DNA of 64,000 nucleotides. Source: Zygnema cylindricum. Taxonomy: Eukaryota > Streptophyta > Zygnematophyceae > Zygnematales > Zygnemataceae. Location: NCBI GenBank assembly GCA_037447655.1, contig JBBHKE010001732.1, forward strand, positions 1 to 64,000. The letters run 5' to 3'. The notes beneath the pieces were generated by a model that saw only the letters and a program-made list of their open reading frames with translations, did no database searches and had not been told where the DNA came from. Each line of letters opens with the position of its first letter. Position 1 is the stretch's first letter. The position numbers were made by a program, and so were the translations under genes. Shown piece by piece: positions 47,680 through 58,418 of the stretch.

Positions 47680-49772
47680 CTAATTAGACGGCAATTCCAG
47701 GACGTTTTCCTGGGCGTTTCCCTGGAAGGCGGAGAATTTGCAGTCAGCGTCCAAAATGCCGGACGAGACATAGTCGGTCGGGGAACCGTCAAGAAATCCG
47801 CGGCCGCTTTCGCTGTCGGCCGCAATAGGATGCTGAAGGAGGGCCGTCAGACGCGAGAATTCGACGGCTCGATTTTCGCGCCCTTCCCGATACGTCTGGC
47901 CGAGGACTCCGTGGACCGAAGGAGTCGTCTGGAGAGAGGGAGAAAAGAAAAAACAGGGAAAATGAATGAGAGGAGAGTTCTGGGTCATCATGTGGGAAGT
48001 TAAATTGTACTAAATGTGTGACATAGAAAAAAAGAGCTTGTGAGAAGAAATGAAAGCGTGCGTAAATTTAGAACTCTAAGAATGTGAGACTTAGCGTGGA
48101 TAGAGTGCGAGGTTGGGAGACGGTTAAGCTACGACGCGATAAGATATGGTATGAAAAATATTAGGAGAGAGAGAAAGAGAGAGATATATAGAATGCTACC
48201 TTAAACCAGTTGATTCCAAGGCTAAAGTGAACCTCGGCATCTTCCGGCCTCTGGAGCAATGGGTTCGCGACACGAATACGGACATCCATGTCCAAAAGCT
48301 CGGCAATTTTGACGCTGTAATAGTCCACGTCATAAGCTCCCTTCTTTTCCACATCCTCAAACTTGATGGTCAAACCGCCTTCCATTTTCAATTCCTCTCC
48401 AACCTGCATTCTTGGAATATCGTCACCATCTGCGGCCGCACGTGCCAAAAATCCCTCTCCACGAGTAGTTTCCCTTCCCCCACGTGCTACTAAATGGAGA
48501 CTATGGCCTTCACCCTCTACAAACCACAAAAGACCCACTTCCTTGATCCATGTTCGCATAGCTTTTCCGTTTTTGATAACGGTGGCGCTTTCCGTACGGT
48601 TGTCCAAGTATCCGGTCATCTTCATGTTGATGTGGAGGTTGGAGTCCGAAACAAGACAAAAGCTTTTGTCGGGTTCTCCACTAAAATCATAGTGTGTGCC
48701 GTGTGCACCGACCAAATGAGGATCGTCATTTACTGTCGCTTTGCATTTTCCACCGACTTTTGTCTTGACCAAAACGTTGTTCGTACATTCTGGGCCCTTT
48801 CCTCCGCGGTACACAAAGCATAGACCTCCATAGGCTCCCCTGGAAAACACAATCCCAGAAAATCATGGTTAATTTGGTTAATTGGAGTGTTTTTGAGTTT
48901 ATTTGAGTTAATTCGAGTTAATTGGGCGACCGAGAAGTTGGATCGCAAAAAATACCAAATCTGAAAACAAAAAGATCTTTAAGACATGATGGAATTGACG
49001 CGATAATTATTGGCTTGAATTGAACTTATTCATGTTTTGAAAAAAAGAGACAAAGTGGTGAAAGATCGACTTGACATAAGTGTGCTATTCATTTGATACA
49101 AATTATAGACTTAAGGCTTCCACAATTATCCATAATTATACATTGAACAGTGGAAGGAAATTAAAAGTCGTGGGCAATTAATGAAATTTGATATTATTGC
49201 ATTCATAGTACATCACGAGTTCCTTGTTCATCTTATTCTCTTAAAACTAAAGGTTTGAGGGAAATGCTTTCTCCTTACAAGTTAAGCCATTGCCAAAAAG
49301 TACACTTCGACGCATCTTTGCATTTAAGGCAACATTTTTCTGCGGAACCCTTTTTGAACGCTCGAATATTAGCGTTGACCACCGTGTCATCGGGCAGGTC
49401 ACCCGACAAATAAAACGCGGCCGTTCCGTACCCCACCAGTAACGGACAGCCGGACGGAATCTGTTCACAGAAACGGACATAGAACTCGTTCAGCGTCGAT
49501 CAAACTAAGCTGATTCCCATGCCCTTCATTTAAGCAGCACTATTTACCACAAAAAAAAAAATTTCTCACAAAAAAAAATAAAAAAATAACTATAATAAAT
49601 AAAAAAATAAAAAATCTGTACTTACCACAAATTTTCCCTTGAGGCCTCCTTTTTTGCAGGATCCCGTGTTGCAGCCATTATTGTCGCGGTAATTAGGGCA
49701 TTGAGCTGTCACGACTACGCCGCCCACGAGAGCAAGGAGGAGGAGGGAAGAGACCAAGCTGTTTGCCGCCAT
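47680..49772 (-). CDS. Secreted Root_cap (PF06830) family protein, 4 exons
   Basis: Predicted exons on minus: 49626-49772, 49279-49460, 48200-48839, 47680-47928. All introns are GT-AG (donors GTAAGT, GTAAGG, GTAGC; acceptors AACAG, TTTTCCAG, CTCTCCAG) with phases 0, 2 and 0, giving 405 residues without a stop. Start: ATG in GCCATGGCG context. Residues 1-23 are a signal peptide (LVSSLLLLALVGGVVV), so it is likely secreted to the wall. A Cys-rich stretch follows (CPNY…C…C; then CCLKCKDASKC at 92-102) resembling a PAN/apple-type fold. The Root_cap region, about 148-345, has DDPHLVGAHGTHYDFSG, FCLVSDSNLHIN, WIKEVGLLW and GVLGQTYR (330-337), hallmarks of the family. Biochemical function is unknown; relatives are described as root-cap or LEA-related. 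The exon 2 acceptor is the least certain point. TATA box at 49964. Confidence 0.88.
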
Positions 49773-49963
49773 GGCTGGCAAGACTTGGAGGGGAAAGGGG
49801 ATAGAGACAGAGAAGGGAAGAAAGATGGGAGAAGAAAAGAGGAAAAGATGTGGGAAAGAGGTGTGGTAAAAAAGTGAGAGGCGAGGGAAAGAAGAAGCAA
49901 AGAAGAGAGAAGGGGAAGAGAAGGAGAGACGAGAGAATTGTAAATCTTCAACTTGGTTTTCTA

Positions 49964-49970
49964 ATTTATA
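49964..49970 (-). promoter_or_regulatory. TATA box of the Root_cap gene
   Basis: TATAAAT on the minus strand about 190 bp upstream of the ATG. Initiation about 30 bp downstream (near 49935) would give a CT-rich 5' UTR (TCTCTTCCCCTTCTCTCTTC type), common in plant leaders. Confidence 0.55.
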
Positions 49971-49974
49971 GTTT

Positions 49975-51369
49975 TCTTACAAAAACGTACGATCCTGTGA
50001 AGTAAGGCGTGAGTTAATACGTGTCGGTGATGACGTGGTGAAATAGGTTCAGAAAATCAAAGAAAAAGGACGGACATCTGTACGATTGATGTAATTTTAA
50101 GAGAATTCGTACATCCTGGATCTCCGCCTGAAATGTCGGTTACGTACTATAGATGGCCGGTGGCCAGGTGGACCTCAGGAGAAAAACACACATGTCGTGT
50201 TTCTCAGAGTGATGACTGTGACGTTATGAACTGGTCAGCAGGTTTACTTTACATGACGACAAATTGTATTGTTGTCGACAAAGTTATTGAAATCCTTAAC
50301 CAACATAAATTTGTTCGCACTCCGCAAGTTTGATTTGCAGTAACCGAAAGACCTATGCGGACAGGATTAGCGTGTTTCCATTGGATACTGAGGCCTCCGT
50401 ACCGGTGTCCCGAACCAAAAAGTTAACGAACCAAGTCCTCACTAATAAACGCGGCAAAGAAACGGAGAGCTCTCGGTTTCCATGGAAACACGCCCTACTT
50501 GCGGCACCGTAAAAGCCATCCTGGCGAACACAAAATGACAAAATCCTTTCCATTAAAAGTTTGAAACCGAGAGCCTTCGGTTACAGTGTTAGGAATAACC
50601 GCGTCATCACAGTAGAATATAGTTGTTCAAATCGCGTTATTTTTTCCTTTTTTCCGATTGAAACGTATAATTCGTGACTTTTGAAAAAATAGTAAATAAA
50701 CGTGTACTGTAAACTGAAACTGAAAATTTACGGAAACCTGTAAACAAATTACTGTAACTGTACATTTTTTAACGGATATGTATGTAATAAAACGGGAAAT
50801 ATGCGTTGTACTTATTGGTACTTTCTGTTCAGTGAACTGAACAGGAATACCATGGAAGTTGTACATTATATAATCGAAAATGTACGGACATTTTCAAAAA
50901 GAGACGTTGAACGTCACAATAATTTCGCGCGTTCAGTTTGAAATTTGTACGGGCGTCTTCTTCAACTTTTTTTGAAAGAAGACGCCATGGAACATTGAAA
51001 ACAAAACCTTGAGGAAGGCGCTTCCCCATATCCTACCCTCCTCCCTCCCAAGCCTTTTACTATCCTCGCGTCCAGACTTCGACAAAAACAATCATGCCCA
51101 GAAATCGAGGAGAGGTGTGGGAGCACGTGAAGGCTGCAGAGTAGAGTAGAGATAGACAAAAAATATGTATATATTTTTTTTTATTAATGTGATCGATCTT
51201 TATTAAATATCTTGTTTTTCTATGTCGTGCAAATTGCTGAATGTGAAAAATGTCATTTGTTCTTGGTCTGTATTTTATTTTTTTGGAGTTATGCGTTGTC
51301 TGCAAGATAGAGAAAGAAGGCAGACAGAAGGCGGCCATGTTTGTCTGTCAGATAGGCTCGGACACTCGA
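49975..51369. other. Intergenic upstream of the Root_cap gene
   Basis: No gene supported. Contains a small inverted-repeat element (50370-50495). 50600-51060 is rich in GTAC and TGTAC words. 51170-51220 has A/T runs that may be the 3' end of the SINE-like element. Confidence 0.45.
50370..50495. mobile_element. Small inverted-repeat element related to MITE C
   Basis: Left GCGTGTTTCCATTGG, right (reverse complement) GGGCGTGTTTCCATGG, 126 bp. TTA precedes and TAC follows, so the three-base duplication is imperfect. Terminal sequence resembles GGGCGTGTCCCCATG of MITE C. Confidence 0.5.
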
Positions 51370-51475
51370 AATTTCATAAAATTTTACCCTCGTGGCATTC
51401 GAACCCGGGTACGTGAAGTGCGTAGCGTGCCCTAAGGTGAACGACTGCACTACCAGTTGGTGAAGAAGTTTCGAT
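51370..51475 (-). repeat. tRNA-like head of a probable SINE
   Basis: Minus strand: TTCACCAACTGGTAGTGCAG (A-box-like) about 50 nt before GGTTCGAATGC (B-box-like, 51395-51405), the spacing of an internal Pol III promoter. Acceptor stem pairing is poor, so it is not a tRNA gene. The downstream body to about 51170 ends in A/T runs. No matching second copy was found here. Confidence 0.45.
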
Positions 51476-51849
51476 ACCAGCAAGTAGTGTGATAAAAATA
51501 TAAAGAGTTTAGTGTTTTACTGCTCATTTAACGGGAAAAACTTGCAAACTGCGTTATATGTAATAGTTTTTTGTTTTTTAATGTACGGAATAGTACGGAA
51601 GGAAATTCATTAACGATTATTTGCGATTTGATCAAAAGGTTCAACGCGCTTGTTACGTATAATTCGTCGCGTACGGTACGTTCGCACTAATCGCCGTGAA
51701 CAACTATGGACAACAATAAACCGTTAAGTATGCGTACAGTACGAGTTTAGTTTTTGGGTGCACCGTGCAAGCAAGATATTTGGCATCAACTTGTTTGACG
51801 TCTTAGTACGGGAATTTAAACGTCACGGGCTCCTGTCTTTTCGTCTAGA

Positions 51850-52210
51850 GCCCTAAGCATCTTTAAGCGTCAACTCTATTTTAAAGTATAAAGTAAAATA
51901 CACGATACCCACCATTAATTACTTGACACTCGGTACTTGAAATATGTTACAGTTGTAGACGTCTACAAAATGTGAGACAGCATACGAAACAAAATGTAGA
52001 CGACTACGAAACTTTGTACAATTGTTGACGTCTAAAAAAACGGAGACAGTTGTCGACGTCGAGGTTCTTGTGACATTGTAGCGAAGTCATGCTACCTTGT
52101 GATGTCATGAGTATGTAAACTTTCCGCCACGGCTTCCCGATTTTTTTTTCTTATCTTTTGTCATTCGATATGTCATCAAACTAACACAAAAAACATTCAA
52201 AAAAAAGAAA

Positions 52211-52258
<48 letters not shown>

Positions 52259-52790
52259 TTCATTTGATACTATTATCGTTGCATTTCATTTAGACAAGAG
52301 AGAAAAAGGAGCGCTCGAGTGAGAAAAAGCGGGAGAGACGAGGATGACATAAACTTTTGCGAAGGACCCGTGAATGAAAGTGGAGGTCCGAGACCCTAAC
52401 GATATTTCGTACATGCTTGTCATTTTCGTACATACAAGCACGTGATGAGCAGTGAAAAAAATAGCGTGTACACTCTCTCGTGCATTTTTTTTTTGAAGAC
52501 GTCTCATGTGTGCAATCTCGATTTTCTATTCGTCAATAAAGTATTATTTTAATAAAAAGCAGGTTGCGATTAGATTCCAGTACAAGTGTGAATATGAGCT
52601 GGTGTGACGTGGAAGTGGGTCGAAATAATATTACGCCAAACTGACGTACTATCCAAGTTCCAAGATGAGGCAAAATATACTTTGGTTCTTGCCCGTTTTT
52701 CGTACGGCGTAAGATTTTCTCGTTGCAAGTCCCAATTTTTGTGAAAACGACGGAAAAAGAACCCTTACTTGAACACATGGGCACACACCC
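51850..52790. mobile_element. PIF/Harbinger-like MITE D, left end decayed
   Basis: Aligns with MITE C from about 51930 onward. The right terminus (reverse complement GGGTGTGTGCCCATGTG) is followed by TTA at 52791. The left terminal repeat is not recognisable near 51850. Contains a TA microsatellite at 52211-52256. Confidence 0.65.
52211..52256 (+). repeat. (TA)n microsatellite
   Basis: 46 bp of alternating A and T with one C interruption, inside MITE D. Confidence 0.95.
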
Positions 52791-53010
52791 TTAGGGTACT
52801 TTTGCATGTGCTAAAACTACAATTATGTTCTGTCGTTTTCCTCCATAATTTAGAAAAAAACGAGAAAACCCGCAGCCGTATCAAAAAATTGAGATTACTA
52901 CCTTACATGTTGCGTTACCTTGAAACTTTATATGTACTAGAGTTGCGATGCAGTTTGTCGTCTAGCGTGTATCGGCCCACTTTCGCGTCCTTTGAGCTCA
53001 TCTTCAAACT

Positions 53011-56000
53011 TTATATAAAATCACCTCGCGAGGTGATTTTAAATAAAGTATCACGAGTGAAGTGATATTGGATATCTATATGTTTAGTGCGTGTATGATG
53101 GATAGGGTTTTTCATAAGAGCCAATGCTCCCTGAGAATCACAAAAAATGGAGGTGGGAGATGAAGGGGGAAAAGAAAGATCAGAAAGAAGGCGTCGAAAC
53201 CAAATAGCTGATTTTGTAGCAGTAGTGCCAGCCATATATTCCGCCTCCGTCGAGGAAAGAGCAACAGTGGCTTGCTTGCGGGACGACCAAGAGATAAGAC
53301 CACCTCCTAAAGAAAAACACACACCGGAAATGGAGCGACGATCATCGGGTTGATTACCCCAGTCCGCATCGCAAAAACCAATAATGGAAGTGTCCGGAGA
53401 AAAGGAAGAGGAGGAAGGTGAAGGAGGAGAAGAAAGAGAAAAGGTGAGATGAAGATGCTTTGTGCCTTGGAGATAGCGAAGGACACGCTTGGCGGCTTGA
53501 AGATGGGTTTGAGTGGCACAATGAGAAAATTGAGACAAAAGACAAACTGCGATACAAATATCCGGTCGTGTACCAAGCATAGCATACATCAATTTTCCTA
53601 TAATAGACCGATAAAGTGAGCTTATATCTCCTTGGGCATTCCCATCGGAGGACATTTTGGTGAGAGTGGTGTTAGGATCAAGAGGAGTAGGCACGGGATT
53701 GCAATCGGACGTGTCAAAGTGCTCAAGGAGATCGAGAATGTAATGCTCTTGACTCATTTGCAAAATGCGTGCAGACCGTTGACGTAAAATAGTGATGCCT
53801 AAGCAATAGTCAAGATCACCTAAGTCTGTCATAGGCCAATAGGAAGAGAGAATGCCTTTGACCTGATGAATGGAGGACTTACTAGGACCTGCGAGAATCA
53901 AATCGTCCACGTAAATAATTATAATGATTAACTGATCCCCTGTACCTCTAATATAAATTCCTGGATCCGCACTAATTTCCCTAAAACCTTCTTTGATTAA
54001 TGCTGCGACAAGAGTCTGATGCCAAACTCTAGGCGCCTGCTTAAGACCGTAAATGGATTTACGCAAATGACAAACAAGTGTATCAGAACCAGGTACAGCG
54101 TATCCAGGTGGTTGTTCCATAAAAATATCTTCTGAAAGACTGCCATGAAGAAAGGCGGTTTCGACGTCGAGTTGTTGTAACTCCCAGTCATGAAGTGCAG
54201 CAAGAGACAAAATAGTACGGATAGAGTCAAACTTTGCGACAGGGGCAAAAGTTTCGTTGTAGTCAATGCCCTCTGTCTGTAAGTATCCTTTGGCCACTAG
54301 GCGTGCCTTGTAACGGTCGACGGATCCATCTGCCAACCGTTTAATCTTAAAAACCCATTTGGATCCAATCGCACGTCGATTTGGTGGAAGTGTGCAAAGC
54401 GTCCAGGTATTATTCGACATCAATGCATCGTACTCTTGAGTAGCAGCAAGTCGCCACTTGTCGGCATCGGGTCGTTTCAAAGCCATAGTCAATGTAGGAG
54501 GATCTTTGGCGTCGACAAGGTTGGCGTGGGCAAGATTCTCGCGAATCTTCCAAGTCGGTTGAATAAGACGCGTACTTTGACGTACGGCAAGCTGTTCGAC
54601 AGGTGGCGTCAACGGCGTAACAAGGACCGTATTACGAACCAATCTGGGCGGCGGAAAATTGTCCGGAGCGTCAAGCAAAAAATTTGTCGTTTCAGGGACT
54701 GAAGTGTCACTCGCCGCGGTCCGTACCACAGGTGAAATTTCGGATTGTACCTGGCGTGAAAAATCTCCGCAATTCCCGGGCGTGACAGAATCTGAAAGTG
54801 GAGAGATACTGGAGGAAATTGGAGAAATGTGAGGGATTAAAGGAGGCGTAGAAGGGGAAGGTGTTAAAGGGGGCGTAGGCAAGGTAGTAACATAATTAGT
54901 GAGGATAGTTTCATAAGGAGGGAATAAACTGGGTAAAGGAGTGAGTGGTAAATCGGGTACAAGCGTGCGTAAGAGAGGAGTTTCATGAAAAATAACATCA
55001 CGTGTGGTGATAATTCGGAGGGAAGAGGGACACCAAATGCGATAAGCTTTGGAATTAGGGGAATATCCCACAAAAAATCCGCGCATGGCTCGAGCACCTA
55101 ATTTGCCATTGGAAGGGGGAAGAATCTTATAGTATGCTTCGCACCCAAAAATGCGGAGGTGAGAAACATCGGGTTTAGTACCATGCCAAGCCTCAAAAGG
55201 GGTTTTGTTAGAAAGAGAAGAAGTAGGAAAGCGATTGCGAAGATAAGAGGAGGTTAGTAATGCTTCAGCCCAAAAATGGAATGGTAAGGAAGCAAAGTGA
55301 AGTAAAGAGCGAGACATATTAATGAGAGTGCGGTTTAGGCGCTAAGCATCACCATTTTGCTGCGGGGAATGAGGAGAAGTTTTGTGGTGAAAAATGCCAT
55401 GCGATAGTAAGTACTCAGAAAAAGCATTAGAAACAAAATCGCCCCCATTATCTGTGCGTATGGTTTTGATGCGAGAGGATAAGTGATTTTCGACAAGTGC
55501 TCTGAAGTGTTGAAAATGAGTAAAAACTTCGGATTTATGGCTCATGAAGTAAATGTATGTAAAACGAGAAAAGTCATCAATAAAAGTGAGGAAATAAGAG
55601 GCACCACCAAGGCTTTGTATGGGAAAAGGACCGCACACATCACTATGAATGAGATCAAGGGGAGCCAAAGAGTGAGAAGAAGAAGAAGGAAAAGGTAAGC
55701 GAAGCATTTTTCCAAGAATAGAACCATGACAGAAATCAATTTTGTTCTCATTAAATAGAGTGATTTCGAGTACAAGCCCTTTACTAAGAGAAGCTAGGCT
55801 TGCACCATTAAGGTGGCCAAATCGAAGATGCCATGCGAGGAAGGAGGAAGAAGAGGGAGAATGAGCCAAAGACGCATGAGCGACATCATTAAAAAAATCT
55901 AAAATATAGAGATTTCCTAACCGAGTTCCACTACCTATGAGATCTCTTTTAGAAGAAAAGAATTGAACATTGGATTTAGTAATGATGCCCAAACTCCCAT

Positions 56001-56202
56001 GGCGTAAAGCCGAACGAGCTGAAAAAATATTTTTTTTGAGGTCAGGGACAAAATAAACCTTGTCCAAGATTATTGGACGAGAAGCGTGCGAACCGATATT
56101 AAAATGCATCTGTCCAACGAGAGTGGAAGTTAGTTCCATGTTGTTTCCAAGAAAAATTCGTAAAGGAACTTGAAGGGGAACAACATTGTTGTTCTGAGAC
56201 AA
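53011..56202 (-). pseudogene. Copia PR(partial)-IN-RT-RH, element 5, single nonsense
   Basis: From 56202 the frame is open through the protease C-terminal region (VYFVPDLKKNIFS) and the integrase zinc region (WHLRFGHLN…CHGSILGK). The integrase Asp (LIHSDVCGP) and Asp (IRTDNGGDF) follow. Then TAG at 55344-55342 stands exactly where the catalytic Glu of NGxAERLNRT belongs, 35 residues after the second Asp. Downstream the same frame continues: RT AFLHGSLSEDIFMEQPPGY and IIIIYVDDLILAG (about 53910), RNase H CDADWGNQPDDRRSISG, ALSSTEAEYMAG and FCDSQGALAL. It ends ITSRGDFI, past the truncation. One base change separates about 1,050 open codons. Confidence 0.9.
53016..53041. repeat. Perfect 26-bp palindrome
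   Basis: Centred on CGCG (AATCACCTCGCGAGGTGATT core). Imperfect pairing continues outward (ACTTTAT…ATAAAGT), so about 44 bp could form a cruciform. It lies exactly where the copia element 5 coding sequence is truncated. Confidence 0.9.
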
Positions 56203-56679
56203 CTGCTGGCACTGAAGATGAAGAAGATGCAGCAGTAGTCATCGTAGAACAAATCAAGAGAGGAAGCTTCCACAAATACCGATGGCTGAACAGAAACTTT
56301 GACAGACTATAACTTTCAGAAAAAGATGAGATGCACCGGAATCAATAAGCTAATCAGACAATTTACCTGATAAAAGAGCAATTGAATCTTTCTCCCGCCA
56401 AGAAGTGACAGTATTCGCGGTGTCAGTAAAAGTAGCATCACCGACAGCAGGTAGGACAAACATTGCAACAGCGCCATTGATGTGATCCCAAATCTTTTCG
56501 AAAGAAAACAAATGCTTGATTTGAAATTTCCAATCATAAAAATTGTCGCCATGGAATTTAGGGACAGAATTGGATAGAGACGAAGGGCTAGGCCCATAAC
56601 CTATTGAATTTGAAGTCATAATTGACGAGAAAGTAATATGACAAAATAGCAAAGAACCCAAAAGAAAAAGAAAAGACAA
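56203..56679 (-). pseudogene. Copia gag N-terminus joined to protease site, element 5
   Basis: Gag probably starts at MTSNSIGYGPS (about 56619) and includes VPKFHGDNFYDWKFQIKHLF, typical of copia gag. After ALLSGKLSD a stop at 56352-56350 is followed at once by LIDSGASHLF, the protease active site. The middle and C-terminal parts of gag, including the zinc knuckle, are therefore deleted. The stretch 56203-56330 after the active site has stops and contains the block shared with 13741-13834. Confidence 0.8.
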
Positions 56680-56689
56680 GATAGAGAAA

Positions 56690-57063
56690 GACCAGAGAGT
56701 AACGACAAACTAGAGTACAAGAGAGAGGTTTGTCGTTTGGGTGTCTTTTGATTGAATAAATCTACAATTAGACACACGGGAGTCTTATAGTAAGACCGAA
56801 AAGAAATTGTAGCCGAAATGGCTCTAGAAGGTACAACTAAACAGGTGAAACCTAGGAAGGTACATCTAGGTACGCTAAAAGGAATCTAAGTCAAAGAAGA
56901 TTCCTAATTAAAAATAATAAAAACTAACAAAGGTATGTACATTCAACTAAATAAAGTACAAAAATCATTAAACTGCAGTACAAGACTAATAGCGTAGAGA
57001 GAAAGACACTAAAGTAGTGTAGAACATAATAAATACTAAATGATGCTTTAAGTGAATTCTAAC
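56690..57063 (-). repeat. Element 5 5' LTR (right edge certain, left edge approximate)
   Basis: Plus-strand right edge CTTTAAGTGAATTCTAACA followed by ATATT. No second LTR in the window to compare with; the left edge is placed where the gag leader begins. Confidence 0.5.
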
Positions 57064-58142
57064 AATATTATCCTCACTCAGTGTTATACCATATTTTTTA
57101 TATAAATACCAATTTTTACACAAATACTCAAGCGGAGTAAAAACTTTTCGTGGAAAAATGGTTTCACTCCACATAGAGTTACGAGTTGACATTCGTCTTT
57201 TAAAACGTAAAATAATTTTTTATAGTGAATTACGAATCCTAGGAAGATTTGCCAAAGAGTGTGAAACTTCGATTGGAACATTAACAATCCCACCAACAAT
57301 CCCAAATTGACCATGTCAAATCTTTAAATGTTTAATTACCATAAAATGGATACGAGGAACAATTAATTGTTACTCTATCATACTCAAATTTTTTAGACAA
57401 TCTTTTTGATTTGGAAATTTCATTTCATTAGCAACAAAAGTAATGGAATTTTATTACTTTTTAATGATTTTTTACACATCATAAATAAAATAATCATTAG
57501 CCACCAATTTATCAAATTGAATATGATCGTTTGATTCATTAGGAAAAGTTTCAATGTCTATGTGTAAAAAATTTGAAACATAACCACAAAAGAAATAGTT
57601 GTTTCCAACGACAACATTAAAAAAAATGACCTTTTTCAATTTTTTTACGAAACAATGTTTTAATTTATTAAATTCATCAGAATAAAACTTAATATTTATA
57701 ACAGTAATAGCGGATTGAACTTGTTTATAAAGAGGTATTTAGGTGTTATGATTATAGATTTCTTAATTTTGTAGACGTCCGCAAAAGAATCACGCTATTT
57801 GGAGTTATATTTTAAAAGTTATAGTGTTGGGTGTATTTAGGTGACAGCGTGGGGTCTAAATAGCGAGTGGGTATCATTGAAACGTGTTAAGGGTAAAATT
57901 AGTACCGAAATTTTTTGTGTACGTTTCATAAAGTTAAAATGAAACGTTTAGTATGCACGGTGGTTCGTTTTGTACAAATTTAGTACGAAACGTCACTTTC
58001 ACTTAGGGAATTTCATATGAAGTTTATCGTGCGAAATTTGTTACTCACAATCGTGCGAGGTCGCGTTTCGTTTGGCGCGCAATTTTGCACGTAAATGTTA
58101 CGTAGTTAAACGTAACGTTTGATTGGTTAGTAAAGTGCTAAG
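57064..58142. other. AT-rich intergenic
   Basis: No gene recognised. 57800-58100 is rich in GTAC and ACGT words; 57350-57700 is very AT-rich. Confidence 0.5.
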
Positions 58143-58418
58143 TAGTTAGTAAGAGATTTCGCACGTTTTTGCATTGGTCAGTCTAAGTCCTTGCTGATCA
58201 ATGATTGGCCCAGGTAAAAGCCTGTTAAAACGGAGCGTTGAGCGTTGACTCTGGCCTGGCAAGTCCAGGACAATGATGGATAAATAGTGAAGTGTAAGAG
58301 GAGAGTAGACATCTTTTCCTTTGGAAAACTTTGTGGAATTTCCGGCTGATCTTGGTCCTGAGCGATTAATACCAAATTGGAGAAAAGGCATTACTGCATT
58401 GAAATCTCTTACTAACTA
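58143..58418. mobile_element. 276-bp inverted-repeat element
   Basis: Perfect 18 bp terminal inverted repeats, TAGTTAGTAAGAGATTTC left and its exact reverse complement right. Non-coding interior. Flanks do not show an obvious duplication. Terminal sequence differs from the other families in the window. Confidence 0.75.

Larger units (their letters stand above)
53011..57063 (-). mobile_element. Ty1/copia element 5, 3' truncated
   Basis: A second copia lineage. The 5' LTR is at about 56690-57063 (TGTTAGAATTCACTTAAAGC in element sense), then gag start, protease, integrase, RT and RNase H. Similarity ends soon after HIDIQYHFTRDTL of RNase H at about 53040; PPT and 3' LTR are missing, so no target duplication can be assessed. 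Confidence 0.85.

Noticed and set aside
48363-48823. Plus-strand frames of 109 codons
   Set aside because: Antisense to exon 3 of the Root_cap gene.
53011-57063. Active copia element
   Set aside because: 3' LTR and PPT missing, gag partly deleted, integrase nonsense.
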